Positions 33,919-43,315 of a stretch of 64,000 nucleotides of DNA are shown here, piece by piece (within the stretch, counting starts at the first letter, position 1; each line of letters starts with the position of its first letter). This stretch comes from Nothopassalora personata (taxonomy: Eukaryota > Ascomycota > Dothideomycetes > Mycosphaerellales > Mycosphaerellaceae). A program made the translations under genes and the position numbers. The stretch is from contig CM066289.1 in the NCBI GenBank assembly GCA_033816765.1, forward strand, positions 2,232,001 through 2,296,000. Direction: 5' to 3'. The notes beneath the pieces were generated by a model, which saw only the letters and a list, made by a program, of their open reading frames with translations, was not told the origin of the DNA and searched no databases.

Positions 33919-35187
33919 TCATGTATGTTGATTCGCATGACTTACCGGTACCTCTCCAGTCCCAAATATCTCCATCTTGATCCTGCTCTCATCAACACCA
34001 TTTGCCTTCAAGCCCTTCCACATATCTGCCATGAAAGCCTCGGGTCCACACACGAAGTACTTGGTGTTGCTATCGCTCAAGAACAGGTCCGTGTCGGCAT
34101 TGACCAAGTGTAACGCCAAGCGTCCGATTTGATGGAAGTCCTGACCCTCTTGATCGACATCAGCCTTGACATTTTTCACAAAGTGGACGGCGTGCACATT
34201 CGAGTGTTGTGCAACTTGGCTGCGGACATGCTCCTTGAATGCTTGTGTCGATGTGCTCCTGGCACCATGAATGAATGAGATGGGCTGCTTAGAGCCACGC
34301 TGCAGGACAGTGTCGAGAATGGCGATCATCGGTGTGATGCCCACGCCGGCCGAAAGGAGTACGATTGGTGCATCCTGGTCTTTTACTGGATCGAAGTAGA
34401 ACTCGCCAGCTGGGTGCGAAAGCTTGACGACATCGCCGACTTTCTTCTCGCCGTGCAGAATGTTCGAGATCCAGCCTGGGTGAGCTGGTGCGTCTGGATG
34501 CTGCTGATCGAGGCCGGCTTCCTTCTTGACACTGATACGGTAGTAATCTTGTCTTGGTGCCTCGGAGAGGGAGTATTGTCTCGACTGCTTGTAGCCAAAT
34601 TGTGGCACATCTGTCAAGACAGAGGTATATTGGCCCGGCAAGAACTCCGGCAGCTTCTCGCCGTCAACAGGCTTGAGGTAGAAGGAGGTAATGTCATCGC
34701 TTTCCTGCCTCTTGTCGGCGATGACAAAGTCTCTCCAGTCAGTCCAGCCCTTCGCCTCAGCATAGAGTTGCTCTTCCCGCTTGATGAGGAGGTTGGCCAG
34801 CTGCCAGTATGCTGCAGTCCAGGCACCGAGGATCTCTGGAGTGCAGGCTTCTCCAAGGACATTGCCCATGGCTCGTAGAAGTCCTTCACCAACGATCGGG
34901 TAGTGCTCTGGTCGGATGTAAAGTGATGCATGCTTCTGGCAGATCCTCTCAACAGCTGGACTCAGTCTGCCCAGATCGTCGATGTGTGACGCATAAGCCA
35001 AGAGTGCTCCCGCGAGTGCTTGGGCTTGGTGGTTGTTGTCTTGGTTCGTCTGGTTGAAGACATTGTGCAGCTCAGGATATTCCTCGAGGGCAGTCTTGTA
35101 GAAAAGGGTCGTTACAGTATTGCCATGTTCTGCAAGGACAGGCGCCGTTGACTTGACGATCTTGACTTGTTCTGGTGTGAGTGACAT
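33919..35187 (-). CDS. fhb: Flavohemoglobin (nitric oxide dioxygenase)
   Basis: A 422-residue enzyme converting NO and O2 to nitrate with NAD(P)H, protecting against nitrosative stress. Residues 1-140 form the globin domain with a distal-side Tyr30 (LFYKTAL), Gln54 and the proximal His86 in CQKHASLYIRPEHYP. Residues 150-265 are the FAD-binding ferredoxin-reductase domain with the R-Q-Y-S-L-S motif. The NAD domain has LLSAGVGITPMI, IHGARS and FVCGPEAFM. Length matches the family's usual 390-430. Single exon, start ATG 35187. A TATATA lies about 65 bp upstream on the coding strand side, fitting an inducible gene. No targeting peptide is seen, suggesting the cytosolic form. Confidence 0.97.
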   Translation of the reverse strand: MSLTPEQVKIVKSTAPVLAEHGNTVTTLFYKTALEEYPELHNVFNQTNQDNNHQAQALAGALLAYASHIDDLGRLSPAVERICQKHASLYIRPEHYPIVGEGLLRAMGNVLGEACTPEILGAWTAAYWQLANLLIKREEQLYAEAKGWTDWRDFVIADKRQESDDITSFYLKPVDGEKLPEFLPGQYTSVLTDVPQFGYKQSRQYSLSEAPRQDYYRISVKKEAGLDQQHPDAPAHPGWISNILHGEKKVGDVVKLSHPAGEFYFDPVKDQDAPIVLLSAGVGITPMIAILDTVLQRGSKQPISFIHGARSTSTQAFKEHVRSQVAQHSNVHAVHFVKNVKADVDQEGQDFHQIGRLALHLVNADTDLFLSDSNTKYFVCGPEAFMADMWKGLKANGVDESRIKMEIFGTGEVPVSHANQHT

Positions 35188-35823
35188 TGTTGTTGGTTTA
35201 TGCTCTGGAGCTTCTGTAGAGCCATGCTAGCCACGTTCTTGAAGACCATATATACATACCTGCAAGGAGATGTTGGCCCCAATGTCGTACATGCCCGAAG
35301 TGAATCCGCGGAGAAGGTCATGAAAGTGCTAGCCTCGTGCGTAGGAAATGCTCTCATAGGTAAGCAGCACGGCCAAAGTGCTATTCCTAGGTACAACGTC
35401 CAGTCGCAGGCGGCTTTGTCACGGAGCGTTTCGTTTGCATTTTCATCATCAGGCCTTGAAGGCTTCTCGTGTCGGCAGGATGCGGACGAGCTGTGTGGTC
35501 GTCTTTGCATCTCCACGGACCGGTTGGCGGCATCACCAGACCAATACCGTTTGGAGGCATATGACAGCGAGACCGAGTGCGATCTGAGGTCGTCTACACT
35601 CCACACACACAATTCGCGTTGCTCTTCGGTCATGTTGTTGTCACGTTGTAAGTCACGTTGTTGGCCTTTTTTTGACTCTCTCCTCCCCCACGTGGCGATC
35701 TACGCTAGCAACGGCACGCGCGGGCGCCATAACCCCTGTCTGTCAAAGCTTTACGCATCGGTCTTCCCACCGAACAGGACGACTTTGCGCCTGGATCACC
35801 ACCCGCGACAACATCCACCAACA
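35188..35823. other. Divergent promoter region (flavohemoglobin / RRP41)
   Basis: 636 bp between divergent starts. TATATA at 35250-35255 is placed well for the flavohemoglobin. No similar box lies close to the RRP41 start, as expected for a housekeeping gene. A plus-strand frame runs into RRP41 through this region, but RRP41 homologues begin at M-P-L-D-S-S. Confidence 0.55.
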
Positions 35824-36664
35824 ATGCCTCTAGACAGCTCGACCTACGCCCTCGCACACTTGCGCATCGACGGTCGACGATGGAACGAGCTCCGCCGCAT
35901 CCACGGGCAAATGTCCACCCAAGCCGCCGCCGATGGGAGCAGTTACTTCGAAATGGGCAACACGAAAGTCATCTGCACCGTCCATGGACCTCGTCAGGCC
36001 AGACAAAGCGGCGGTGGTGAGCAGAGTCGAGAGGCGGCGATCGATGTTGAGATCGGGATCGCGGGCTTCAGTGGCATGGACAGGAAGAGGAGGAGTAAGA
36101 ACGATAAGTATGTGCGGACCGTAGACAGAGGGGAGGGGAGGGGAGGGGAGGGGAGGATTTGGGCACGATAGCTGATTTGTATGGTATTGTAGGCGCGTGC
36201 AAGAAATGCAATATACCATCTCTTCCGCCTTCGCCAGTACCGTCTTCACACAATTCTATCCCCATTCGACCATCACTATTGTGCTGCACGTCTTGTCTCA
36301 AGACGGCGCGCTCCTCGCAGCATGTCTGAATGCCGCCACTCTGGCTCTGGTGGATGCTGGTGTGCCGATGAAGGACTATATTGCAGCAATCACCACAGGC
36401 TCGACGGCATCGTACGCGAGCAACGACGAAGAGGCAGATCCGCTGCTGGATCTGAATGGTGTCGAAGAGCAGGAACTGCCATTTCTCACAATGGGCACCA
36501 GCACGGGCGAGGACAAGGTCACTGTGCTGGTGATGGAGACAAGGGTGCAGGTCGCTAGGTTGGAGAGCATGGTGAGCGTGGGTCTGGACGGGTGTAAGCA
36601 GGTGAGAGGCATTCTCGATGGCATCGTGAGGGAGCATGGCAAGAAACTACTGTCAGGAAGATGA
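35824..36664 (+). CDS. RRP41: Exosome core subunit Rrp41/Ski6
   Basis: RNase PH-fold subunit of the nine-subunit exosome ring, acting in 3'-5' RNA decay and rRNA processing. 251 residues from exons 35824-36107 and 36193-36664, joined as RRSKND-KRVQEM. Landmarks: RIDGRRWNELRRIHG, G-S-S-Y-F-E-M-G-N-T-K-V-I-C-T-V-H-G-P, and in the second half ALLAACLNAATLALVDAGVPMKDYIAAITTG, all typical of the Rrp41 branch. The inserted Gly/Ser-rich QSGGGEQSREAA piece is a common variable loop. A run of five GGGG blocks lies in the intron. The start M-P-L-D-S-S-T-Y-A-L fits family N-termini. It diverges from flavohemoglobin and converges on the UBE2O-like gene. Confidence 0.95.
36130..36156 (+). repeat. GGGGA pentanucleotide run in the RRP41 intron
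   Basis: Five GGGG blocks separated by single A bases followed by AGG, inside the 85-bp RRP41 intron on the sense strand. Four or more G4 runs with 1-nt loops satisfy the usual definition of a potential G-quadruplex, in the pre-mRNA as well as in DNA. Confidence 0.95.
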
Positions 36665-36783
36665 AAAAGAGTGCGGATACGTGTGGTGAAGATACGATCT
36701 GCCTTACTTTCGGCCCATCCTGCGAACGCTTGCAGCTGATCTATGGAGCAAACTATGGACTGCTCGAAATGTCATGGTACGGT

Positions 36784-39657
36784 CTACGAAGACTGCTCTT
36801 GCAGCTCTTGTAACCTGACGAGCGCGCGCTTGAGCGACACGTTGGCACCTCGAGACATGACAGTCAATCCATCTGGCTCAGATCCGCCGCTCTCACTCCT
36901 CTGCAACACTTCTTCGACTGTCTTTACAGTCTCATGCAGCAGCTTCGGTCCCGCTGGTTGCCAGTACAGCCATTTGATCACATCTTCCAGACCCTTCAAG
37001 CCGGAGGCGGAGTCGACATTGGCCAACGCTGTTATGAGGAAGCCTTTGGAACGCAGGAAGATTCGCTCATTGTAGAGCGCGCTTGGCCTCTTGCTGGCTT
37101 CGCTCCCGACTAGTGCTTCATACCCGGCCTCGTTGTAGTAAGGCTCGCGCACCAGCACCAACCCAAGCAGCGAGACGATGACCTGAAGCAACGTACTTCT
37201 CGCAGCATTCCATGCCTCAAGTTTGTTGCCGTCCCATGTTCCGAGCAGACTTAAGCAAATCTTGCCGTCTTCATACAAATTTGGATTCACACGTCCGATG
37301 GCACCAATTTTGGCGTGAGCTGGCCACGAATGGAAGAAGGCCTGTGGCGGGTCTGATGGAAAGCTTGGTGGCAGATAGAAGTCTACCACGAACGGTGCGT
37401 TCTCGTAAGGCGTCTCTGTTGGTCCGACTATGAGCACCCGCAGCAGATCCAGTCGTGCCTCCCAGCATCGAATGAAGACACCCTGTGGGAGGGTACTTGG
37501 GTTGCGTAGGATCTTGTGCTCCTTTTGCGTGCGCTTCATGTGGTTAGGTGTAGAGGTCGATGGCTCATTACGATAGTGATGATCTGCTGGGAGGTCACCA
37601 TCGAGAATGGCATATGCTGCTGGTGCTTCTGCTGGAGCGTTGGTCGTAGGTGCCTGCGATGCGGCGGACGGCTCGAAGCTATCAGCAGGCGTGACCGAAT
37701 GTGCAGTAGGCGAAGTCTGATCGTCTGGCGCATCTTGCATGTAGACGTCCTCATCATTACCCTCCTCAGCGGACTCCCAGTCTTCGTCTTCGACCTCATC
37801 TTCCTCGAGAGGCCTTCCAAGCTCGTCTTCGTAAGTAGCTGTGACTGCTGCCATGCCTGCCTCGAATTCGCTGTCGTACTCGTCGTCGTCAAGCTCGAAG
37901 TCATACTCTGAGCCGAACTCGTCCTCGTCATCGAGATCTTCGTGCATCCCGTTGTCCCATGCATCCACGTCACCAGTGCCATCGGAACGCACCGCCACGA
38001 CTGCTTTCTCTCGCGACAATACGATGTCATGCACGTCTGCCGCCGCGCCTAGCCTGACGACTAATGTGCCATCTAAAGGCGTGTCGACAATCTCACCAAG
38101 CCAGACGTTGTCGTGCGGCTGTGTCGGCGGTCGGCTGTGGCGGTAGTCGGCCACCAAGACAACGTCGCCCCTGCGCACATTGAGAGAACCAGGCGCCTCG
38201 ATGTCATACAGACTAATCTCTTCCTCGGCTTCGGTCGAAGCACGAATCTCGTGAGCGAGAACGGGTGCCAGCGCCATCTCGTCATCTGGGTCTCGTGAGT
38301 AATGAATGTACGACCCTGGAGACCATCGGACTTTTGCCATGCGGTCAGCTGCGTCGACGGACTGTACCACACCGACTCTCTCAGGCTGCTCAACGTTGTT
38401 CACACCATCCACTGGATGTAGACCCAAAGTATGACACACTTCGCCGGGCCACGCGGCGTGCTCATCCTCGATGCTTGGATCCGGTACCAGATCAATGCTA
38501 GATTCTGTAGTCACACTGAGGTCCTGCCACTGCACTGTCACATCAGTGCGGAAACTGGTGATATCGAACACGTTGATGTCGTAGCCCAAATGATCGCTAC
38601 GCTCGAGCTTCGGTATACGATTCGTGCTCGATGGGCCACTGTACTTCAGGCAGGCTCCTGTGATGTCCTTGAAGCGGACGCGCAAATTCAGCCTCACGTC
38701 AATCTCTGGATTCGACACCGTGGTTGCTGTAGTTTCTCGAGGTCTCCGTGACCGGTCGTATACCTGAAAGTACTGAGAATCCAGCTCTGTAGACTCAAGT
38801 GTGGAAGGGGGTTCCTGAATATCCGCGCAGCCAATGCGCTTTTGCAGCCAAGTGACTTCTGCTGTCGTGGTCCTGACGCTAACAACCGTGCCAACAGGGC
38901 TCGTATTAGCATTGTACTGGCCGAAGATCCATTCGCCCATGCGAAGTTGTCCTTTCTTCGCCTTAACGATATCACCCACGAAGAAAGAACCCATCGATCC
39001 GTCCGCGTGCTCCCCTAATTCATCCGTGAGCTCCACTACGCAATTGTCTATCAGCTTGACGCGTATTTGATTCGTGACCGCCTCGACGCGGCCAATCCAG
39101 TCTTTGTATATGACCAGATCATCCTCGGCAGGCGCTTCTACATACTGCAGCTCCGATGCAGGTATGTCTACCAACGCAGGTGGCTTGTCGCTAGGATATA
39201 TGCAGAATGGGTCGCCCGGTTGCCACCTACCGGGCGGTAATATGCCTTTGAGCTTCTTCGATCCTTGATATGTGACATCGCACATGGGTTGAAGAGTGCA
39301 TTTGGTAAAGGTATTAAGCACAACGCCACTCATGGCATCTTGTGTCGACCGCTTCACGATGTCACCGATCAACAGTGAGCGATCAAGGAGAGCGACCTTT
39401 GATATCGGCAACAACTCCATGGTGGTCTCGAGTTGCCATCGCACAAGTACCATGTATTTGGGTGGCACTCCATCGCGCATGAATTGGCGGAACACAGCAT
39501 GTGATATGCTGCGGTCGTGCTTAATGGGCTCTTGTTCAGTCCTTCCTGGGAAGGGGGTATGTGTCTCAATGGCATCATGAGTTCGTTCCACGACCGCTAG
39601 CTGCTTTGAGTCGGCTTTCTTGTAAACGATGTCGTCGGGATGCAGTGATCGTTCCAT
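36784..39657 (-). CDS. UBE2O-like large ubiquitin-conjugating enzyme
   Basis: A 957-residue E2 of the UBE2O (E2-230K) type, which acts as a combined E2/E3 in protein quality control. The UBC domain is C-terminal (about 715-880): FIRCWEARLDLLRVLIVGP..TPYENAPFVVDFYLPPSFPSDPP, then NPNLYEDGKICLSLLGTW with the catalytic Cys at about 801. The N-terminal 550 residues hold repeated SH3-like beta blocks (IGDIVKR, VGDIVKAKKGQL, RRGDVVLVADYR), as in UBE2O, and residues 620-690 are strongly acidic (DDEDEFGSEYDFELDDDEYDSEFE in short pieces). The start is taken at ATG 39657 (M-E-R-S-L-H-P-D-D-I); 33 codons upstream stay open but begin only with GTG. It diverges from COG8 across 389 bp. Confidence 0.9.
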   Translation of the reverse strand: MERSLHPDDIVYKKADSKQLAVVERTHDAIETHTPFPGRTEQEPIKHDRSISHAVFRQFMRDGVPPKYMVLVRWQLETTMELLPISKVALLDRSLLIGDIVKRSTQDAMSGVVLNTFTKCTLQPMCDVTYQGSKKLKGILPPGRWQPGDPFCIYPSDKPPALVDIPASELQYVEAPAEDDLVIYKDWIGRVEAVTNQIRVKLIDNCVVELTDELGEHADGSMGSFFVGDIVKAKKGQLRMGEWIFGQYNANTSPVGTVVSVRTTTAEVTWLQKRIGCADIQEPPSTLESTELDSQYFQVYDRSRRPRETTATTVSNPEIDVRLNLRVRFKDITGACLKYSGPSSTNRIPKLERSDHLGYDINVFDITSFRTDVTVQWQDLSVTTESSIDLVPDPSIEDEHAAWPGEVCHTLGLHPVDGVNNVEQPERVGVVQSVDAADRMAKVRWSPGSYIHYSRDPDDEMALAPVLAHEIRASTEAEEEISLYDIEAPGSLNVRRGDVVLVADYRHSRPPTQPHDNVWLGEIVDTPLDGTLVVRLGAAADVHDIVLSREKAVVAVRSDGTGDVDAWDNGMHEDLDDEDEFGSEYDFELDDDEYDSEFEAGMAAVTATYEDELGRPLEEDEVEDEDWESAEEGNDEDVYMQDAPDDQTSPTAHSVTPADSFEPSAASQAPTTNAPAEAPAAYAILDGDLPADHHYRNEPSTSTPNHMKRTQKEHKILRNPSTLPQGVFIRCWEARLDLLRVLIVGPTETPYENAPFVVDFYLPPSFPSDPPQAFFHSWPAHAKIGAIGRVNPNLYEDGKICLSLLGTWDGNKLEAWNAARSTLLQVIVSLLGLVLVREPYYNEAGYEALVGSEASKRPSALYNERIFLRSKGFLITALANVDSASGLKGLEDVIKWLYWQPAGPKLLHETVKTVEEVLQRSESGGSEPDGLTVMSRGANVSLKRALVRLQELQEQSS

Positions 39658-40046
39658 GGCTGTGACTCGTCCTTTGTGGCAATCGGGGGAACAACTTCCC
39701 AACAATTCTATCGACCAAGTCGAGTCATATCGCAGATGCTGTTCGACGTTCTTCACGAGAGTCCGACTCAGGCTTGAAGGTTCAAACCTGCCTGTTTGCT
39801 TGTTTGTCCACGGATGACGCTAGACGAAATCGCGGGAAGACGGAGATTGTTGATTGACACATGCGAGCGACGGCAACTTTGAAGAGTTGTTGGTTTGGTT
39901 AATGACAACCGCTAGAACTATGTGGTACAAGGGCCGAGCCATGCCGAAGCATCCATGGCGGATTCGTGGCTCGTGGCTCGTGGCTCGTGAATGCTTTTTG
40001 TATCGACAACAAAAACAACAGCATGGCATGAACAGCGCGATCTAGT
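39658..40046. other. Divergent promoter (UBE2O-like / COG8)
   Basis: 389 bp shared by two divergent housekeeping genes. It contains the 7-bp tandem repeat listed separately; no TATA box is evident. Confidence 0.55.
39965..39989 (+). repeat. Tandem 7-bp CGTGGCT repeat
   Basis: Three complete CGTGGCT units and a partial fourth, 58 bp upstream of the COG8 ATG, inside the divergent promoter. Confidence 0.9.
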
Positions 40047-41552
40047 ATGTCGGATCCTCTGTACGAGCTACTGGCTGCATACTTCGACAACGCGGATTCA
40101 CCTCCTTCGCCGCGAGACCCTCTGACAGCCAGCTACCTGGCACGACTCGGCACACTATCCTTCTCAGACCTGACCACCAACGAGCCGGCCTCGCTACTGC
40201 AATCTGCGCAGTCGCACCTCCGGAACCTCCAGGCGCTTTCAAAGCGATCACACAAGGCTGTGATATCCTCCTCTACCCATCTGACCAGTCTCTCGTCCCT
40301 AATACCGAGTTTCGGAGACCAGGCCAAGGCATTGAGCGATGATGTGCCAGCGCTAGAGGACGCGGCTACACAGTTCGCACAAAAGTATGACAGGAGTACG
40401 GAGAATGCAGTGTTGGATAGGCGGAAACGAGCGGCGTTACTATCGCGAAACGTGGATCGAGTGTCAGATGTCCTCGATCTGCCATCGTTGCTCTCCTCCA
40501 CTGTGACAGCTGCGCAAGCTGGACATGCTAGTGGTTCCACGGCAGCAAGTTCCACCACCTCATATGCTACGGCACTGGACATCAATGCACACATCAAGCG
40601 CCTCAAGGCGTTGTACCCACGATCAGACCTCATATCGAACATTGCAGTACAAGCAGACGTTGAGATACAGAACTTGGCCACGATCCTCGTTACTTCCTTG
40701 CAGAGTCCCGCGCTGAAATTGGCTGCTGCCATGCGTACGGTAGGCTTACTAAGACGAGTGGCGCCGGAGTTGACAGGAGACGAGCACAATCTCGTAAAGC
40801 CTGGTACACTTTCCACCAAGGCACAGAACCTATTGCCTTCAACGACAAGTGAAGATGGTGCGCTTGGCTACCTGTTCTTGATCTGTCGCTTACGTACGCT
40901 ACACAGTACACTAGAAGCGCTGGTTCCACTGCGAGAGCTGGCGGATCAGGAATCAGGAAGTCGCAATGGGAACTCAGGCGGCAAGACGACGGATCAGACC
41001 GCATTCATGACTGGCAGTCACAGCGAACGGTATCTCAAACGCTACATCGAGCTCTTCAGAGAGCAAAGTTTTGGTATCTTGAGCATGTACAAGAGCATCT
41101 TTCCTGCCAACGTTCCGGAGCCCGAGTCGAGCAGCAAACAAGATCACACGAAAGATCCGCTTCTTCCCCTGCCATCTCCAATCGCGACGTTTGGCTTACA
41201 TTTGGTCGCCATGCTAGAGTCAGTCTTGCAAGAGTACATGCCGAACATCAACGACAAGTCAAGCCGAGAGTCCCTCTTGACGCAGGTTCTGTACTGTGCT
41301 GGCAGTCTAGGTCGACTGGGTGTGGACTTCAGCATGACGGTGGCGTTGCTCGAGGAGGACATGGAGAGGGCCGATGATGATCAGGATCGCGACGACGATG
41401 AACCAGAATGGGTTCAAGTGATGAAGAAGCACAGGGTGCAAGCAAGCCGGCTCGAAGTTCTGGCACGTGGAGTTGGGTCTGGGAGGAAGGCGAGTATGGA
41501 GGTGCAGTCGCCATCCGTGAATTCTCCCGTGACATCACCCTTGCCTGGATAA
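40047..41552 (+). CDS. COG8: Conserved oligomeric Golgi complex subunit 8 (COG8/Dor1)
   Basis: A 501-residue subunit of lobe B of the COG tethering complex, needed for retrograde intra-Golgi traffic and glycosylation. Single exon. The N-terminus shows the Dor1 pattern: YLARLGTLSFSDLTTNEPASLLQSAQSHLRNLQALSKRSHKAVISSS, a long helix typical of CATCHR tethers, followed by FAQKYD, LLSRNVDRVSDVLDLPSLL, and later FREQSFGILSMYKSIF. The C-terminal 60 residues are acidic and then Ser/Pro-rich. The start M-S-D-P-L-Y-E-L-L is the first ATG. Length is on the short side but usual for fungal COG8. Confidence 0.92.
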   Translation: MSDPLYELLAAYFDNADSPPSPRDPLTASYLARLGTLSFSDLTTNEPASLLQSAQSHLRNLQALSKRSHKAVISSSTHLTSLSSLIPSFGDQAKALSDDVPALEDAATQFAQKYDRSTENAVLDRRKRAALLSRNVDRVSDVLDLPSLLSSTVTAAQAGHASGSTAASSTTSYATALDINAHIKRLKALYPRSDLISNIAVQADVEIQNLATILVTSLQSPALKLAAAMRTVGLLRRVAPELTGDEHNLVKPGTLSTKAQNLLPSTTSEDGALGYLFLICRLRTLHSTLEALVPLRELADQESGSRNGNSGGKTTDQTAFMTGSHSERYLKRYIELFREQSFGILSMYKSIFPANVPEPESSSKQDHTKDPLLPLPSPIATFGLHLVAMLESVLQEYMPNINDKSSRESLLTQVLYCAGSLGRLGVDFSMTVALLEEDMERADDDQDRDDDEPEWVQVMKKHRVQASRLEVLARGVGSGRKASMEVQSPSVNSPVTSPLPG

Positions 41553-41974
41553 GCCTATGTTATCGTCATGAACCTATGAAAGACAAAGGCGACATATGTG
41601 AGACATGCGCCAGGATGTCAGATGTGGTTCGCAAAGCTCTCGGTGTCTATGCGCCAGAGTGGCTGAGAGATCGAGGAGGTTGACCAGAGCATACGTTGTG
41701 GAGGTGCGGTCAATGCAAGCATTTAGGACTGTGTCGCTTGAGTGATATTCAGGAGAGTGAAGATTCAGGTGAAACGGCCTCACATTGGTTGGTAGCGCGA
41801 AAGAGAAGACCTCACGCGCGTGGCGTCCACTTCTACCGAAGTGCTTCGACTATAACTGGTTCGATTCGCCTCAGCGCCAGAATTAAGATGGCAAGCAGGC
41901 GTGCGAAGGCGATCGCTCCCAGTTTTCGCCTTCTCAACAACCTTGGAAAAGCATCGCCGCGACCACACGCAGCA
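41553..41974. other. Intergenic region downstream of COG8
   Basis: 422 bp between COG8 and the frameshifted gene at 41975. Overlapping short frames only. Confidence 0.5.
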
Positions 41975-42598
41975 ATGGCGCAGAAGCGCAGGAAGACTAC
42001 CGATGCGGATGGTGCCAAAAACCGCATCAGACAAAACAATGGCGAAACACCGGGCCACAACAAGAAGGTAGCATCACGTCCACTGTGTCCGATACCTTCA
42101 GACCAGTGTACTAATACGAGCTCGGCCAACAGCGAAGCTCCTTTCGCTGCCGGCAGAGCTGCGCAATTACGTTTTACGAGCTAGCACTCGTAAAATTTGA
42201 TGAAGAGGAAGGCATTGAGGTTGAGCCTAGACTCGAGGTTCCCGGTCTGCTGTCCACATGTCGACAAGCCCGCGCCGAAGCATACAAGATCTACTGGCTC
42301 CAAAACATGTTCGTGCTACAGATTGAGGATTGCGACGATACACTGTCTATGGAAATCGAGAAGCTACTTGACGATCACCTGGGCAATCAATGATAGCTCC
42401 CCAGTCGATCTCACACTCTTATGTGGCGGACGCAAAAAGTGGGAGAATCTCGTGGCCTGGTGTCGCCACATTCACGCAGGTGAAATCACGAGCGGACTGG
42501 AATCCACCTTCGACTGCTGCTCATCGATGGATAAGGTGATGTCCAGAGTCACGTCGATGAGTCATGGGAAACGTGTCTTGCGGACCTGGAGGATTTGA
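41975..42598 (+). pseudogene. Frameshifted F-box-like/2EXR-type gene
   Basis: Remnant of a fungal family whose members start with a basic M-A-x-K-R-K leader and continue with an LLSLPAELRNYVYELALV block. Here exon 1 (41975-42067, M-A-Q-K-R-R-K-T-T) is followed by an intron ending CCAACAG at 42132. The LSLPAELRNY block then lies in one frame, YELALVKFDEEEGIEVEPRLEVPGLLSTCRQARAEAYKIYWLQN in the next, after an apparent extra T in GTTTTAC near 42170, and INDSSPVDLTLL..WENLVAWCRHIHAGEI in the third, after a TGA at 42391-42393. Two successive +1 shifts therefore separate three conserved pieces. It may be a decaying gene, have an unusual intron, or contain sequence errors. The last frame stops at 42598. 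Confidence 0.55.
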
Positions 42599-43315
42599 GA
42601 GGTGACGCAGGTCTTTTGACCTGGAGATGGCTGGAATATTGTTAGTACGACTGGAAGATGAGTCCGGCAGACGATCTGCTCACCACAGAGTGATGGCTTG
42701 TGTAAATGAGAAGAAGCAGAGCGCAGAATTGCGCGAGCAAATCGGTCGATGTCGGCCCCCATAAGTGAATGCAATCGCGGCCGTCGGCAAGACCGCACTT
42801 CTCGTTCCAAGTTTCACTTCAAACGTTCGCTTTTGCAACTCACTTCGAAACACACCCGCAACCACCGCTCATCGCACCATGGCCAAAGATGGCACCCAAA
42901 CGCAAGAAAGCCCTCGCCTCAAAGCCCGGCAGCAAGCGTGCAAAAATACAACAAGGAGGATGCTGTGAGCCAGTACCCTCTTCTACACGCCGGTAGCTAA
43001 GTACTGAAAACATACCCAGCAATCCTCCAGACTGCTCATAGACCAAGGAAGCTGGCGTGCGCATGAAGATCAAACCTTCATTCCATTCAATTCGTCCATC
43101 GCCACGAAGGGCGGATCAAAGCACCTCGAGATGATTGGTATCTTTTGCAGTTACTCCATGATGCTCCCTGTCGTGTCACGTCGAAAACTCCTTCGAAAAC
43201 GCCCGCGTTGCCGTGATTGATGCCATGCTGCAGTAGCCACCTCCGACCGAATACAGAGAGAAAGAAAATCCAGATCATCTACACAAAAGAGTACAACAAG
43301 CATGACTCATGACAC
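42599..43315 (+). other. Gene-poor stretch with a possible 5' fragment of a second copy
   Basis: 717 bp. At 42889 an ATG opens M-A-P-K-R-K-K-A-L-A-S-K-P, resembling the leader of the preceding gene family, and a GTGAGC donor-like site follows at about 42966. No matching downstream exon (LSLPAEL..WENLVAWC) can be found before the UPF0658 gene ends at 43316. It is most simply a truncated duplicate, or chance. Confidence 0.3.

Noticed and set aside
39658..39756. 33-codon N-terminal extension of the UBE2O-like protein
   Set aside because: Open but starts with GTG; ATG 39657 precedes the first conserved block.
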